Shown here one piece after another: positions 17,007 through 24,491 of a DNA stretch of 45,442 nucleotides. Source of the DNA: Lachnospiraceae bacterium (GTDB lineage: Bacteria > Bacillota > Clostridia > Lachnospirales > Lachnospiraceae). Position 1 is the first letter of the stretch, and the number at the start of each line of letters is the position of its first letter. The stretch is from NCBI GenBank assembly GCA_017476765.1, contig JAFUZE010000252.1, forward strand, positions 1-45,442. Reading direction: 5' to 3'. Position numbers and translations under genes: made by a program. The notes below the pieces were generated by a model. It saw nothing but the letters and a program-made list of their open reading frames with translations. It was not told where the DNA came from and made no database searches.

Positions 17007-17035
17007 AGTATAGAGGCTTGGCAGTCATTAGGCAA
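17007..17035 (-). promoter_or_regulatory. Promoter of the large membrane protein gene
   Basis: On the minus strand TTGCCT (17035-17030) and TATACT (17012-17007) are separated by 17 bases, giving a leader of about 120 bases before ATG 16878. Confidence 0.55.
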
Positions 17036-17042
17036 CAAAAAA

Positions 17043-17071
17043 TTGACAGAGACATTTTTTTATCTTATATT
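17043..17071 (+). promoter_or_regulatory. Promoter of the divergent GT-C-like gene
   Basis: TTGACA (17043-17048), a 17-base spacer and TATATT (17066-17071) form a strong sigma-A promoter. It points into the repeat-containing leader before the gene at 17243. Confidence 0.65.
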
Positions 17072-17077
17072 TGTATT

Positions 17078-17206
17078 GATTATGCAGCCCTGCATAATCG
17101 TACTGTGCAATGTGGGCGAGGAAGTTCATGTGGTTTGGCATAAGCGATTGCGCAGCGCAGGCGGAGAGACTTAAGCGGCTCTGCATAAGCGGACTGTGCG
17201 GTATGC
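17078..17206. repeat. Hairpin and direct repeats in a 5' leader
   Basis: GATTATGCA and TGCATAATC (within 17078-17099) form a 9-bp hairpin. An imperfect copy of the segment at about 17082-17110 (core CTGCATAA-CG-ACTGTGC) recurs at about 17176-17204, and a third, weaker GGCATAAGCGATTGCGC lies between. The stretch 17072-17242 has no gene that I can support. Confidence 0.5.
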
Positions 17207-17242
17207 CCGCGGAGACTGCGGCTATGGAGGAAGGAATGTGTG

Positions 17243-18832
17243 ATGAAAAAGGAATGGAAGGCGAAGCTGGGGGAATATGCTTTTTTAATTGTAACGGCAG
17301 TTATTTTATTTGCGTTGGTACTTTTTTGTATTTTGAAGCCGGATAATCTGATGCATTCGGATACTACGGCGGAGGTCATTTTATCAAAGCTTCTCGCTGA
17401 CGAGAATCGGCTTATTACGAAGGATTGGTTTTATTCGACCGAAATCCGGATCGTCTATTCCCATCTTCTTATGATGCCCTTATTTAAAATTTTTGACAGC
17501 TACCGGCTCGTGAAATTTTTGTCGGTCTTTTTATTTTATCTGTTGATGCTGGTGGCATTCTGGTTTGTGTCAGGCAGATTTGAGCTAAAGAAGCAATGGC
17601 GCTTTTTGGGGCTGGCGTTGTTCTTTACGCCATTATCCAACGAATATTTGGATATGATGTTTATCGGCTGCTTTTACTCCAGTCAGGCAATCTGCACTTA
17701 TTTGGTGTTGGGAATTGCGGCAGGCTGGTTTGCGCAGCGCACGAAGGGAAGGCGGCGGGATATGGCTTCGTTGCTTTTCACACACCTGTTTGCGCTTGTT
17801 TTGGGGCTGTCCGGGCTTCGCTATCTCGCGAGTCTGTTCCTTCCGCTGTGTCTGGCGTTGTTTTGGCTGCTTTTTACGGAAGAGAAGGATCTTTTCCGGG
17901 AAGCTTTATTAAAAAACAACTGTTTTAAAATGCTGATACGGACGGGAACGCTGCTCGTGTGTGCCGGAGCAGGCTTTCTGATCAATAAATTTTATCTGGC
18001 GCGGCATTATTCGTTTGATACGACGACGGTTACCTTTGTGGAGCTTTCGGATGTGCCGGAGCGTTTTTTGACCTCGATCCGGCTGATGCCGGAGTTTTTT
18101 GGGTATTACCCGGTCGAAGCTGTTTCGGGACGGGGCATCGTCAATGCCGTGAAGCTTCTGCTGCTCGGTTTCTTTGTTTTTGCACTCGTGTATCTTGTGC
18201 GGGTGCGCAGGGAGAAGCTCAGCCGGCTGCAGCGGCTTTTGCTCTACTATTTTATTGCGGTCTTTTTGCTCAACTGGTATCTGCTTGTCTTTACGAATGT
18301 ACTGATGCAGTACCGCTACTGGATTCCGGTCTATCTCATTGCGGTTATTCTGGTGGCAGTGTTTTTTCAGGTATTTACGCCGCCGATTGCGTGGCAGAAG
18401 GGATTTTATGCAGTCTGTGTGGCATTGGCGGTTTTGAGCAGCCTGTACGGCGAGCTCTGGCAGGATGCCAAATACAATGACTGTGAGAAGCGTTACGGGT
18501 ATATGGCTTTTTTGGAGCAGCAGGATTATACGTTCGGTTATGCGACCTTCTGGAATGCGTCGGTCACCCAGTATCTTTCAAACGGAACGATCGAGGTCGG
18601 AAATCTGGGCGGCGAGAATGGCGTTGCGGCACCGTATGAGTGGCTGTGCAAAAAGGATTTGTACCGGGAAGGCTATCATACGGGAAAGACCTTTCTTTTG
18701 CTCGCCCGAACGGAGGAGGCGGGAATGTTAAAGGGAGATTTCACGGTCATGCCGGATGGAGTGAAGGTGTATGAGGATGAATATTACGCCATTTATGAAG
18801 GGCAGGGCATGTATCTGTTTTCGGAACCGTAA
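17243..18832 (+). CDS. Polytopic GT-C-like membrane protein
   Basis: A 529-residue protein with about 11-12 membrane helices and a short soluble C-terminus. After helix 1, DNLMHSDTTAEVILSKLLADENR resembles the acidic first loop of GT-C glycosyltransferases that use polyprenyl-phosphate sugars. ATG 17243, with AAGGAA upstream, is preferred over the adjacent GTG 17240. It is transcribed divergently from the 1017-residue membrane protein and converges on a flavoprotein gene that resembles nucleotide-sugar mutases. Together these indicate assembly of a cell-envelope glycan or modification of wall polymers. No signature specific to a named family is visible, so the substrate cannot be given. Confidence 0.72.
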   Translation: MKKEWKAKLGEYAFLIVTAVILFALVLFCILKPDNLMHSDTTAEVILSKLLADENRLITKDWFYSTEIRIVYSHLLMMPLFKIFDSYRLVKFLSVFLFYLLMLVAFWFVSGRFELKKQWRFLGLALFFTPLSNEYLDMMFIGCFYSSQAICTYLVLGIAAGWFAQRTKGRRRDMASLLFTHLFALVLGLSGLRYLASLFLPLCLALFWLLFTEEKDLFREALLKNNCFKMLIRTGTLLVCAGAGFLINKFYLARHYSFDTTTVTFVELSDVPERFLTSIRLMPEFFGYYPVEAVSGRGIVNAVKLLLLGFFVFALVYLVRVRREKLSRLQRLLLYYFIAVFLLNWYLLVFTNVLMQYRYWIPVYLIAVILVAVFFQVFTPPIAWQKGFYAVCVALAVLSSLYGELWQDAKYNDCEKRYGYMAFLEQQDYTFGYATFWNASVTQYLSNGTIEVGNLGGENGVAAPYEWLCKKDLYREGYHTGKTFLLLARTEEAGMLKGDFTVMPDGVKVYEDEYYAIYEGQGMYLFSEP

Positions 18833-18910
18833 CAGAAAACCTGCCGGCAGTGATGTACATGAGAATCATTTCCACGGAAACCATATATGTAAAACAGAAA
18901 AAACGTTATG

Positions 18911-18937
18911 AAAAAGCAGCCTATTCGGCTGCTTTTT
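18911..18937. terminator. Bidirectional terminator between converging genes
   Basis: AAAAAGCAGCC (18911-18921) and GGCTGCTTTTT (18927-18937) pair with a 5-base loop. It overlaps the last codons of the minus-strand flavoprotein gene, whose stop is at 18921-18923. Confidence 0.8.
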
Positions 18938-20498
18938 CTTCGTGATATTCCTGTTCGCTGTTGACCTCCCAGAGAATGTGTTTGTCGGTGGAGCCTTCCT
19001 TGATCAGGTTCACGGCTTCTATCGCTGTCAGCATCGAGTGATCCATGTTGTTGTAGCGGTGCTGGCCGTTTCTGCCGATGCACAGCAGATTGTCAAACCG
19101 GTCGAGATAATCCCTGACGAGACCGAAATCCTTGTAGGTGCCGAAGTATGCCGGATATGCCTTTTTTACCCGCAGGTGTGTGGCATCGAGTACATCGTCC
19201 TCGTCGATCACATCGATTTTGACGAGCTCGCTGATGGCAAACCGGATAAACTCCTCCGGCTCCATGTTCCACATCTCGTCGCCCTCGCCGCAAAAGTATT
19301 CCAGACCGATCCAGACCGTGTTTTCGTTGTCTGCCGGCATGTACGGCGACCAGTTGTTAAAAATCTGGAGCCTGCCGATTCTTACATCGCGCTCCTGAAT
19401 GTAAATCCAGCAGTCAGGAACGATATTTCCGACGGTGACATGCTTTGTTTTGTTTTCCAGCTTCAGCTTGTCCACGAGCAGACCGACAGTAATAAAATCG
19501 CGGTACGGGAGATTCACTGCGGTATCATAAACCTTCTGCGGAAGGTCAGGTGCGTGAAAGTTGGCAATCAGATCCTTGATCGGCATCGAGGAGAGATAGT
19601 ACATGCCCACGAAGGTCTTTTCCAGCTCCTTTTTGAGGAAATCGTCGTAGATGCGGGTTCCGACGTTTTTGATTTTCCCGTCCACACCGACGTTGAGTTC
19701 CACGACACGCGTGTTTAAATAAATCTCACCGCCCATCCGGACAATCTCGTCTGCCATCTTTTCCCAAAGCTGTCCCGGTCCATATTTCGGATACTGGAAC
19801 TGTTCGATCAGGGAAGTGTCCTTCGTCTGATAGCGGGGATTGATCAGCTTCTTAAAGAAATCGGCAATGACCTTTCCGAGGGAAAGCTCCTTGACGCGCT
19901 GCGCACCCCAGTCCGGTGCAATCTTGCTCGGATGGATACCCCAGAGCTTTTCGGTATAGTCCTCAAAGAACATCGAGTAAAGAGGCTTTCCGAAGCGGTT
20001 AATATAAAAATCCTCCAGAGAATTTTCTTTTCGTTTAAAAATACACGAAAAAAGGTAACCAAACCCTGCGGCGATCGTTCGTCTCAGCCCCATATTCGAA
20101 AACGTTGCGGGCTTGATCGTAATCGGATAGTCAAAGAAGCTGCGCAGATAGAAGATGCGGCTGACACGATTGCGGATCAGCAGCACGTCATCCTCCTTTT
20201 CCGGGTCGGGACCGCCGTCACTTAGCGGTACATCTCTGCCTGTCTGTAAATCGTCTTTGGCAGGCGCACCCTGAAGAGGCATGAGCTCCGCCCAGATTTT
20301 TGTGACCTCCTCATTTTTGGAAAAGAAACGGTGCCCGCCTAAATCCATGCGGTTCCCCTTGTAATTGACCGTTCGGGAGATGCCGCCGATGTGAGACGAC
20401 TGCTCAAGAATAATCGGCGTGATGTCCGTTTCCTTCAAAAGTTGATAAGCGGCAGTCAGTCCAGCCGGACCGGCTCCGATAATTACTGCTTGTTTCAT
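18921..20498 (-). CDS. NAD(P)/FAD-dependent oxidoreductase, UDP-galactopyranose-mutase-like
   Basis: A 525-residue flavoprotein. The N-terminal dinucleotide fold is [18 protein letters not shown], followed by [22 protein letters not shown], the FAD-contact region shared by amine oxidases and UDP-galactopyranose mutase. [21 protein letters not shown] is a motif of the mutase-like group. C-terminal motif [21 protein letters not shown] closes the FAD site. ATG 20498 has AAGGA about 12 bases upstream; TTG 20507 is possible. True Glf enzymes are near 370 residues, so this longer relative may act on another sugar or lipid-linked intermediate. The next gene upstream on the same strand ends 74 bases earlier, so cotranscription with the two esterases is likely. 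Confidence 0.82.
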   Translation of the reverse strand: MKQAVIIGAGPAGLTAAYQLLKETDITPIILEQSSHIGGISRTVNYKGNRMDLGGHRFFSKNEEVTKIWAELMPLQGAPAKDDLQTGRDVPLSDGGPDPEKEDDVLLIRNRVSRIFYLRSFFDYPITIKPATFSNMGLRRTIAAGFGYLFSCIFKRKENSLEDFYINRFGKPLYSMFFEDYTEKLWGIHPSKIAPDWGAQRVKELSLGKVIADFFKKLINPRYQTKDTSLIEQFQYPKYGPGQLWEKMADEIVRMGGEIYLNTRVVELNVGVDGKIKNVGTRIYDDFLKKELEKTFVGMYYLSSMPIKDLIANFHAPDLPQKVYDTAVNLPYRDFITVGLLVDKLKLENKTKHVTVGNIVPDCWIYIQERDVRIGRLQIFNNWSPYMPADNENTVWIGLEYFCGEGDEMWNMEPEEFIRFAISELVKIDVIDEDDVLDATHLRVKKAYPAYFGTYKDFGLVRDYLDRFDNLLCIGRNGQHRYNNMDHSMLTAIEAVNLIKEGSTDKHILWEVNSEQEYHEEKAAE

Positions 20499-20572
20499 GT
20501 ATAACAATATCCTTCCTGCTTGCGTTTACCTGTCCTGTTGTCCGCGATTGTATCTGCAAAGTGACAATGATA

Positions 20573-21697
20573 CTAATTATTGCATAAAGATCGGTATGTA
20601 TTGTGATAACGAGGATCCTTCATGGACGGTTCCTTGCCGGTGACGGTATAGGTGCCGGTCATCCTTCCGGCCTGTTCACCGACCTTATTGAGTGCCTTCT
20701 GGGTCAGGTGCACGCCGTCCCCCTGATAGTAGGATACCCCAAAGCTTGAGCCGATGGTCGCTGCCATGACAAACCGCGGGTCTTCCATACAGATGCGGGT
20801 CTGTACGGCTGCAATTTTATCATAGCTCTCCAGATTATTCAAATCGTTGCTGATGCGGATGATAAAGCAGCGGCTGACGTCACATTCGCTCTGTATATTG
20901 CTCATGAACAGCTCCATATGCTTGCGGTACACCGTCGTGACGATCGAGTTCATGGCGTCGTTTTCGCCCTGATAAAAGACAACGTAGACATTTCCCTTTT
21001 TCAGCCCCTTTTTCCGAAGGAGCTTCTCCATTGCCCTGACATCCGTTACAATCTCCTTGTAGTAGGATGCGCTCCACTGTCCGATGCTCGTGTTGCCCTT
21101 AGCGGTATTCATCGCCAGCACCGGTGTTTTCGCCTTTTTGTAGTAGGCGTTCACAAAAGCGGAGACAAGGGTGGCGCCCTGTGCGCTTTTTTTGGCGGTC
21201 GTTTTTTTCTGACCGACACCGAACGGCTCGACGAGATGGCTGATTTTTCCGCTTTTGGGAATCGCCTCATAAGCGGTTCCGGGAGTGACATCAGGAGCTT
21301 CGCTTGCCCGTCCTACATTGGTCATATTGCTTTGTCCGGCAAAGACGATGATGTCCATCGTATCATGGATCGTAATCTTACAGCGGCAGGTCTTCTTTGC
21401 GGTCCGGGCGGTAATGATCGTCTCGCCGCCTCCGACTGCACGAACCACCCCCTTTTTGGAAACCGTCGCAACGGCGGGATCTGCGGAGGCAAAGACCGGC
21501 TTGTTCTTCGTGCCCTTGAGGATGAGTGTGAATTTCTCGCCTTTTAAAAGAATCCGTTTCCGGACATTTAAATGGATGCCGGATGCCTTGACAGTCTGTA
21601 TGGTTTTCTGCGGAAACAGGATGGATGACAGTGGTGTCATGGATAGTAACAGGACGAGCACAAGCATCCCCCAATAGTTTCTGGACTGTTTGAACAT
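20573..21697 (-). CDS. Secreted SASA/SGNH-type esterase with Ig-like domain (copy 2)
   Basis: A 374-residue exported protein. A signal or anchor helix (residues 8-27) is followed by a bacterial Ig-like domain of about 80 residues (KRILLKGEKFTLILKG, VATVSKKGVVRAVGGGETI) and a catalytic domain of the sialate O-acetylesterase/SGNH type. Catalytic boxes are VFAGQSNMTN (Ser), YQGENDAMNS and GDGVHLTQKAL (Asp-x-x-His). The family removes acetyl groups from sugars. It lies 13 bases after a paralogue with the same architecture, so the pair arose by tandem duplication and is one transcript. Likely role: trimming acetyl groups on a host or own-surface glycan. Confidence 0.82.
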   Translation of the reverse strand: MFKQSRNYWGMLVLVLLLSMTPLSSILFPQKTIQTVKASGIHLNVRKRILLKGEKFTLILKGTKNKPVFASADPAVATVSKKGVVRAVGGGETIITARTAKKTCRCKITIHDTMDIIVFAGQSNMTNVGRASEAPDVTPGTAYEAIPKSGKISHLVEPFGVGQKKTTAKKSAQGATLVSAFVNAYYKKAKTPVLAMNTAKGNTSIGQWSASYYKEIVTDVRAMEKLLRKKGLKKGNVYVVFYQGENDAMNSIVTTVYRKHMELFMSNIQSECDVSRCFIIRISNDLNNLESYDKIAAVQTRICMEDPRFVMAATIGSSFGVSYYQGDGVHLTQKALNKVGEQAGRMTGTYTVTGKEPSMKDPRYHNTYRSLCNN

Positions 21698-21710
21698 AAT
21701 AATTCATTCC

Positions 21711-22841
21711 CTATTCTGCATTTGGCTTATATGTATTGTGATATTTTTCATCCTTGATGCTCGGCTCTTTGCCGGTTCTTGCATATTTACCCGCGTATTT
21801 TCCGGCTTCCCTGCCGATGATGTTCAGACCCTGCTGCGTAATGTGCAGCCCATCCTCCTGATAATTGCTGTCCGGAAGGGTGGCAGCCTTCGTCGAAACA
21901 AGAACAAAATTTTTATCTTTTTTACACAGCTGTGTCTGTGCCTTTAACACATTGTTGTAGAGGGAAGGCTGCTTCGTGTATTTGCCGATGCGAATGACGA
22001 GGCATGCTTCCACATCTGTTTTCTTGGAAAGATTTTTGTAAAAAAGCTTCAGGCTGTCCGTATACTCCTTGACGGTACTCCCTGCGAAGCCGTCATTTTC
22101 GCCCTGCATGTAGACGACATAAATATGGCGGATTTTCAGCTTCTTTTTCTGCAGAGCCTTCTGTGCTTTATTCAGTCTGCGGGCGGCTTCCTTGTAGTGA
22201 ATGGTACTCCAGCTGACTCTGCCGGAGCCTACGACCGTTGCACTGACACCGATGACCGGCACCTGTGTCTGCTTAAAATACTCATTGGCAAAGGCGGTGA
22301 CAAGGGAGCCGGTGCGCAAATTGCCGTCCCTCATCGTGCCGCTGTCCTGCCCCAGACCAAACGGCTCGGTGATCGGATTTAGCTGGTTTGGATTTGTGAC
22401 GACCTTGCACTCGTATCCTGCTCCGTCCGTCAGGGCAGGAGCGAGGGCTGGATCGCCTCGTCCGGTCATGTTGCTCTGCCCGGCAAACAGGAGCAGATCG
22501 ACCGTATCCGAAACCGTGACCTTGCAGGTATATTTTTTCTTTCCGATTTTTGCGACGATGACGGCAGTTCCGGCTTTCTTGCCAAGTACCTTGCCGCTCC
22601 CCGATACGGATGCGACCGATGGGGACTTGGACGAGAAGGTGACCGTCTGCTCCGTATCGGCGCTCAAAATAAACGATTCTCCCTTTAAAATTTGCTTTGC
22701 TTTATAATTTAAAGGATTTTTGGCGGCTGCCTCTGCTGTCATGGCAAATCCGGGCAAAAGCTGCGGCGGAAACGGTGAGATGAAGACGGCAGCGATAAAA
22801 AGTACAGTTCCTAAAAAGAGTGGTATGCAGTTTTTTTTCAT
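21711..22841 (-). CDS. Secreted SASA/SGNH-type esterase with Ig-like domain (copy 1)
   Basis: A 376-residue exported protein with a cleavable signal peptide, probable cleavage after AEA around residue 39. An Ig-like domain (KQILKGESFILSADTEQTVTF, VASVSGSGKVLGKKAGTAVIV) precedes the SGNH-like domain: LLFAGQSNMTGRGDPA (Ser box), YMQGENDGFAG and QEDGLHITQQGLN (Asp-x-x-His). Start ATG has AGAGGAATT upstream. It is first in a minus-strand transcript that includes its paralogue and probably the flavoprotein. The two copies share the plan but differ widely in sequence, so the duplication is old and substrates may differ. Acetyl-sugar esterase activity is inferred from the family. Confidence 0.84.
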   Translation of the reverse strand: MKKNCIPLFLGTVLFIAAVFISPFPPQLLPGFAMTAEAAAKNPLNYKAKQILKGESFILSADTEQTVTFSSKSPSVASVSGSGKVLGKKAGTAVIVAKIGKKKYTCKVTVSDTVDLLLFAGQSNMTGRGDPALAPALTDGAGYECKVVTNPNQLNPITEPFGLGQDSGTMRDGNLRTGSLVTAFANEYFKQTQVPVIGVSATVVGSGRVSWSTIHYKEAARRLNKAQKALQKKKLKIRHIYVVYMQGENDGFAGSTVKEYTDSLKLFYKNLSKKTDVEACLVIRIGKYTKQPSLYNNVLKAQTQLCKKDKNFVLVSTKAATLPDSNYQEDGLHITQQGLNIIGREAGKYAGKYARTGKEPSIKDEKYHNTYKPNAE

Positions 22842-22876
22842 TTTTGAATTCCTCTGATGTGTTTATTTTCTCTTCT

Positions 22877-22905
22877 ATTCTACTAGTCACAAACATTTTT
22901 CGCAA
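22877..22905 (-). promoter_or_regulatory. Promoter of the esterase transcript
   Basis: On the minus strand TTGCGA (22905-22900) and TAGAAT (22882-22877) are 17 bases apart, 36 bases before the start of copy 1. Confidence 0.5.
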
Positions 22906-22967
22906 GGAAATAAAACGATTTCCGTAAAAAAAGAAATAAAAAGAAGGGAAGATTTGTCACAGCTTAG

Positions 22968-22996
22968 TTGAGTTTTGGCGCTTTTCATGATAAAAT
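22968..22996 (+). promoter_or_regulatory. Promoter of the small secreted protein gene
   Basis: TTGAGT (22968-22973), a 17-base spacer and TAAAAT (22991-22996) preceded by ATGA form a plausible sigma-A promoter 60 bases before ATG 23057. Confidence 0.5.
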
Positions 22997-23056
22997 AAAT
23001 ATCGTTATCAGCAAGTGAAAAGGCTATGGTTCAATAATATGAGGTAAGGTGAGGCT

Positions 23057-23533
23057 ATGGAAAAGGAAAAACGGAGAAAAAGACAGCTTGGCATATGGGG
23101 ACTTCGGATTTTGCTCCTGTCCGCGCTACTTTTCCTTTATCCGATGGACTCTCAGGCGGCAAAGACAGATAAATACGGCACGTTTACGGGCAAGGCTCCG
23201 GATACCTACTCGATTTCCGGGGATACGCTCTACTTTTATCCGAAAAAAATTTATTACTCCGGGAACAAAATCGTATGCTATGCCTATGTGGTCAACAAGA
23301 CCGGACACAAGATCAAGGGGCTGTCGGATGTGACATTGACGCTGCGGAATAAGAAAAAGAAAACGGTGGCGCAGTATACGTTTAAGAAAAAAAGGAATAT
23401 CACGATCGCAAACAATAAATATAAGACGATAAAGTATATTTTTCCGAAATCGTCCGTAAAGATGAAAAAATTCTATTTTAAAAATGCAAAGAGAATGTCC
23501 ATCCGGGCTTCCTTTACTTATTATCTGCCGTAG
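23057..23533 (+). CDS. Small secreted protein, possibly SLAP-like
   Basis: A 158-residue protein with a classic signal peptide (basic MEKEKRRKRQ, hydrophobic helix, probable cleavage after SQA at residue 34). The mature part of about 124 residues is rich in Lys and Tyr and looks like a single beta-sandwich (IYYSGNKIVCYAYVVNKTGHKI, TLTLRNKKKKTVAQYTFKK), reminiscent of clostridial SLAP surface domains, though I cannot confirm the match. With a net strong positive charge it may bind wall polymers or anionic glycans. The ribosome site AGGTGAGG is close to the ATG. The next gene follows after 29 bases, so both are probably one transcript. Confidence 0.7.
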   Translation: MEKEKRRKRQLGIWGLRILLLSALLFLYPMDSQAAKTDKYGTFTGKAPDTYSISGDTLYFYPKKIYYSGNKIVCYAYVVNKTGHKIKGLSDVTLTLRNKKKKTVAQYTFKKKRNITIANNKYKTIKYIFPKSSVKMKKFYFKNAKRMSIRASFTYYLP

Positions 23534-23562
23534 GCTGCAAAAATATATTTGGAGGGAACATT

Positions 23563-24225
23563 ATGGAGTATAAGTTTGAGCAAAAAATCTCAAAAGCAGA
23601 TCAGCAGGGGTATCTGGAGATTCCTTTTAATGTCTGGGAAATCTGCAAGAAGGAAGGCGATGTGCCTGCAAAGGTGACGATCGGCGAGACTTCGTTCGTC
23701 TGTAATCTGGAGCCGAAGGGAAACGGCTACTATGTGATTCCGATTTCGGAGAAGGTGCTTCCGCAGTTTCAGGAGGAGGTCTACTATCCGGTCACGTTCT
23801 TCATCATGGTCAGACATGCGGAGGACAGTCCTTACAGCACGACGAACCCGATTCGTGTGATTGACGGAATCGACGTGATCATGCAGCCTCACGATGGCTT
23901 GTGCGGGCAGTCGTGTATCGGTATGCTGGCGGGAATTTCCCTTGAGGAGACGATTAACGTCATGCACTGCAGTGAGTGGCAGGCGACGATGGGAAAAATG
24001 ATCGAGGCGCTTGACTATTTCGGCATCGGTCATGCGGAGCAGATTATCTACACGGTCGGAAGGGAGACGGTGCTTCCGAAGTGCTGTATTATGATGGAGA
24101 AAATGGGACGCTACAGCCACTATCTGATTCACTATGACGGGGTCTATTACGATTCGTCTCTGGGCATTCTGACGGAATATGATTTGTCCAAGATGATGGG
24201 ATACCTGGAAATTCTCATTCCATAG
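23563..24225 (+). CDS. DUF1905 plus C39/papain-like protein
   Basis: A 220-residue protein with two parts. Residues 1-85 resemble DUF1905 (YLEIPFNVWEICKKEGDVPA, NGYYVIPISEKVL). Residues 105-220 resemble a cysteine-peptidase or transglutaminase-like C39 fold: MQPHDGLCGQSCIGMLAGI carries a Gln followed by Cys-Gly as in QxxxxxCGxxC catalytic boxes, and SHYLIHYDGVYYDSSLG offers the His and Asp partners. No signal peptide or membrane helix is visible, so it acts in the cytoplasm although its neighbours are secreted. The pairing of these domains is one I do not know. Cleavage of a leader or of an ADP-ribosyl or ubiquitin-like linkage are possible, but the substrate is not known. Confidence 0.72.
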   Translation: MEYKFEQKISKADQQGYLEIPFNVWEICKKEGDVPAKVTIGETSFVCNLEPKGNGYYVIPISEKVLPQFQEEVYYPVTFFIMVRHAEDSPYSTTNPIRVIDGIDVIMQPHDGLCGQSCIGMLAGISLEETINVMHCSEWQATMGKMIEALDYFGIGHAEQIIYTVGRETVLPKCCIMMEKMGRYSHYLIHYDGVYYDSSLGILTEYDLSKMMGYLEILIP

Positions 24226-24262
24226 GAAGAGAGGCTGTTATATTTCAAATTGAAAAAAGTGT

Positions 24263-24293
24263 AAAAAACCTAGATTTTATCTAGGTTTTTTTG
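24263..24293 (+). terminator. Rho-independent terminator
   Basis: AAAAAACCTAGAT (24263-24275) pairs with ATCTAGGTTTTTT (24279-24291) around TTT and runs into T residues. Confidence 0.9.
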
Positions 24294-24324
24294 ATTCAAA
24301 AAAAATTTGGAGGGTTTGCGGCTG

Positions 24325-24353
24325 TCGACAGGAGTGCAAATCTGTGCTACACT
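24325..24353 (+). promoter_or_regulatory. Promoter of the giant surface protein gene
   Basis: TCGACA (24325-24330) and TACACT (24348-24353) are 17 bases apart, with TGC before the -10 box (extended -10). The -35 box lies inside the palindrome CTGTCGACAG (24322-24331), a possible operator. Confidence 0.5.
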
Positions 24354-24491
24354 TCTGCTCACCGGTAATGGCAAGGACTGATTTCTGACGTCGCTCTCTT
24401 TTTCGTTATTTTCTACAAATTCTGATGCAGGAAGGGGAGTTCGCAAATTTCTGTGCCGGTATTATTCAGAAGGAGGTGCATGGAACAGTAA

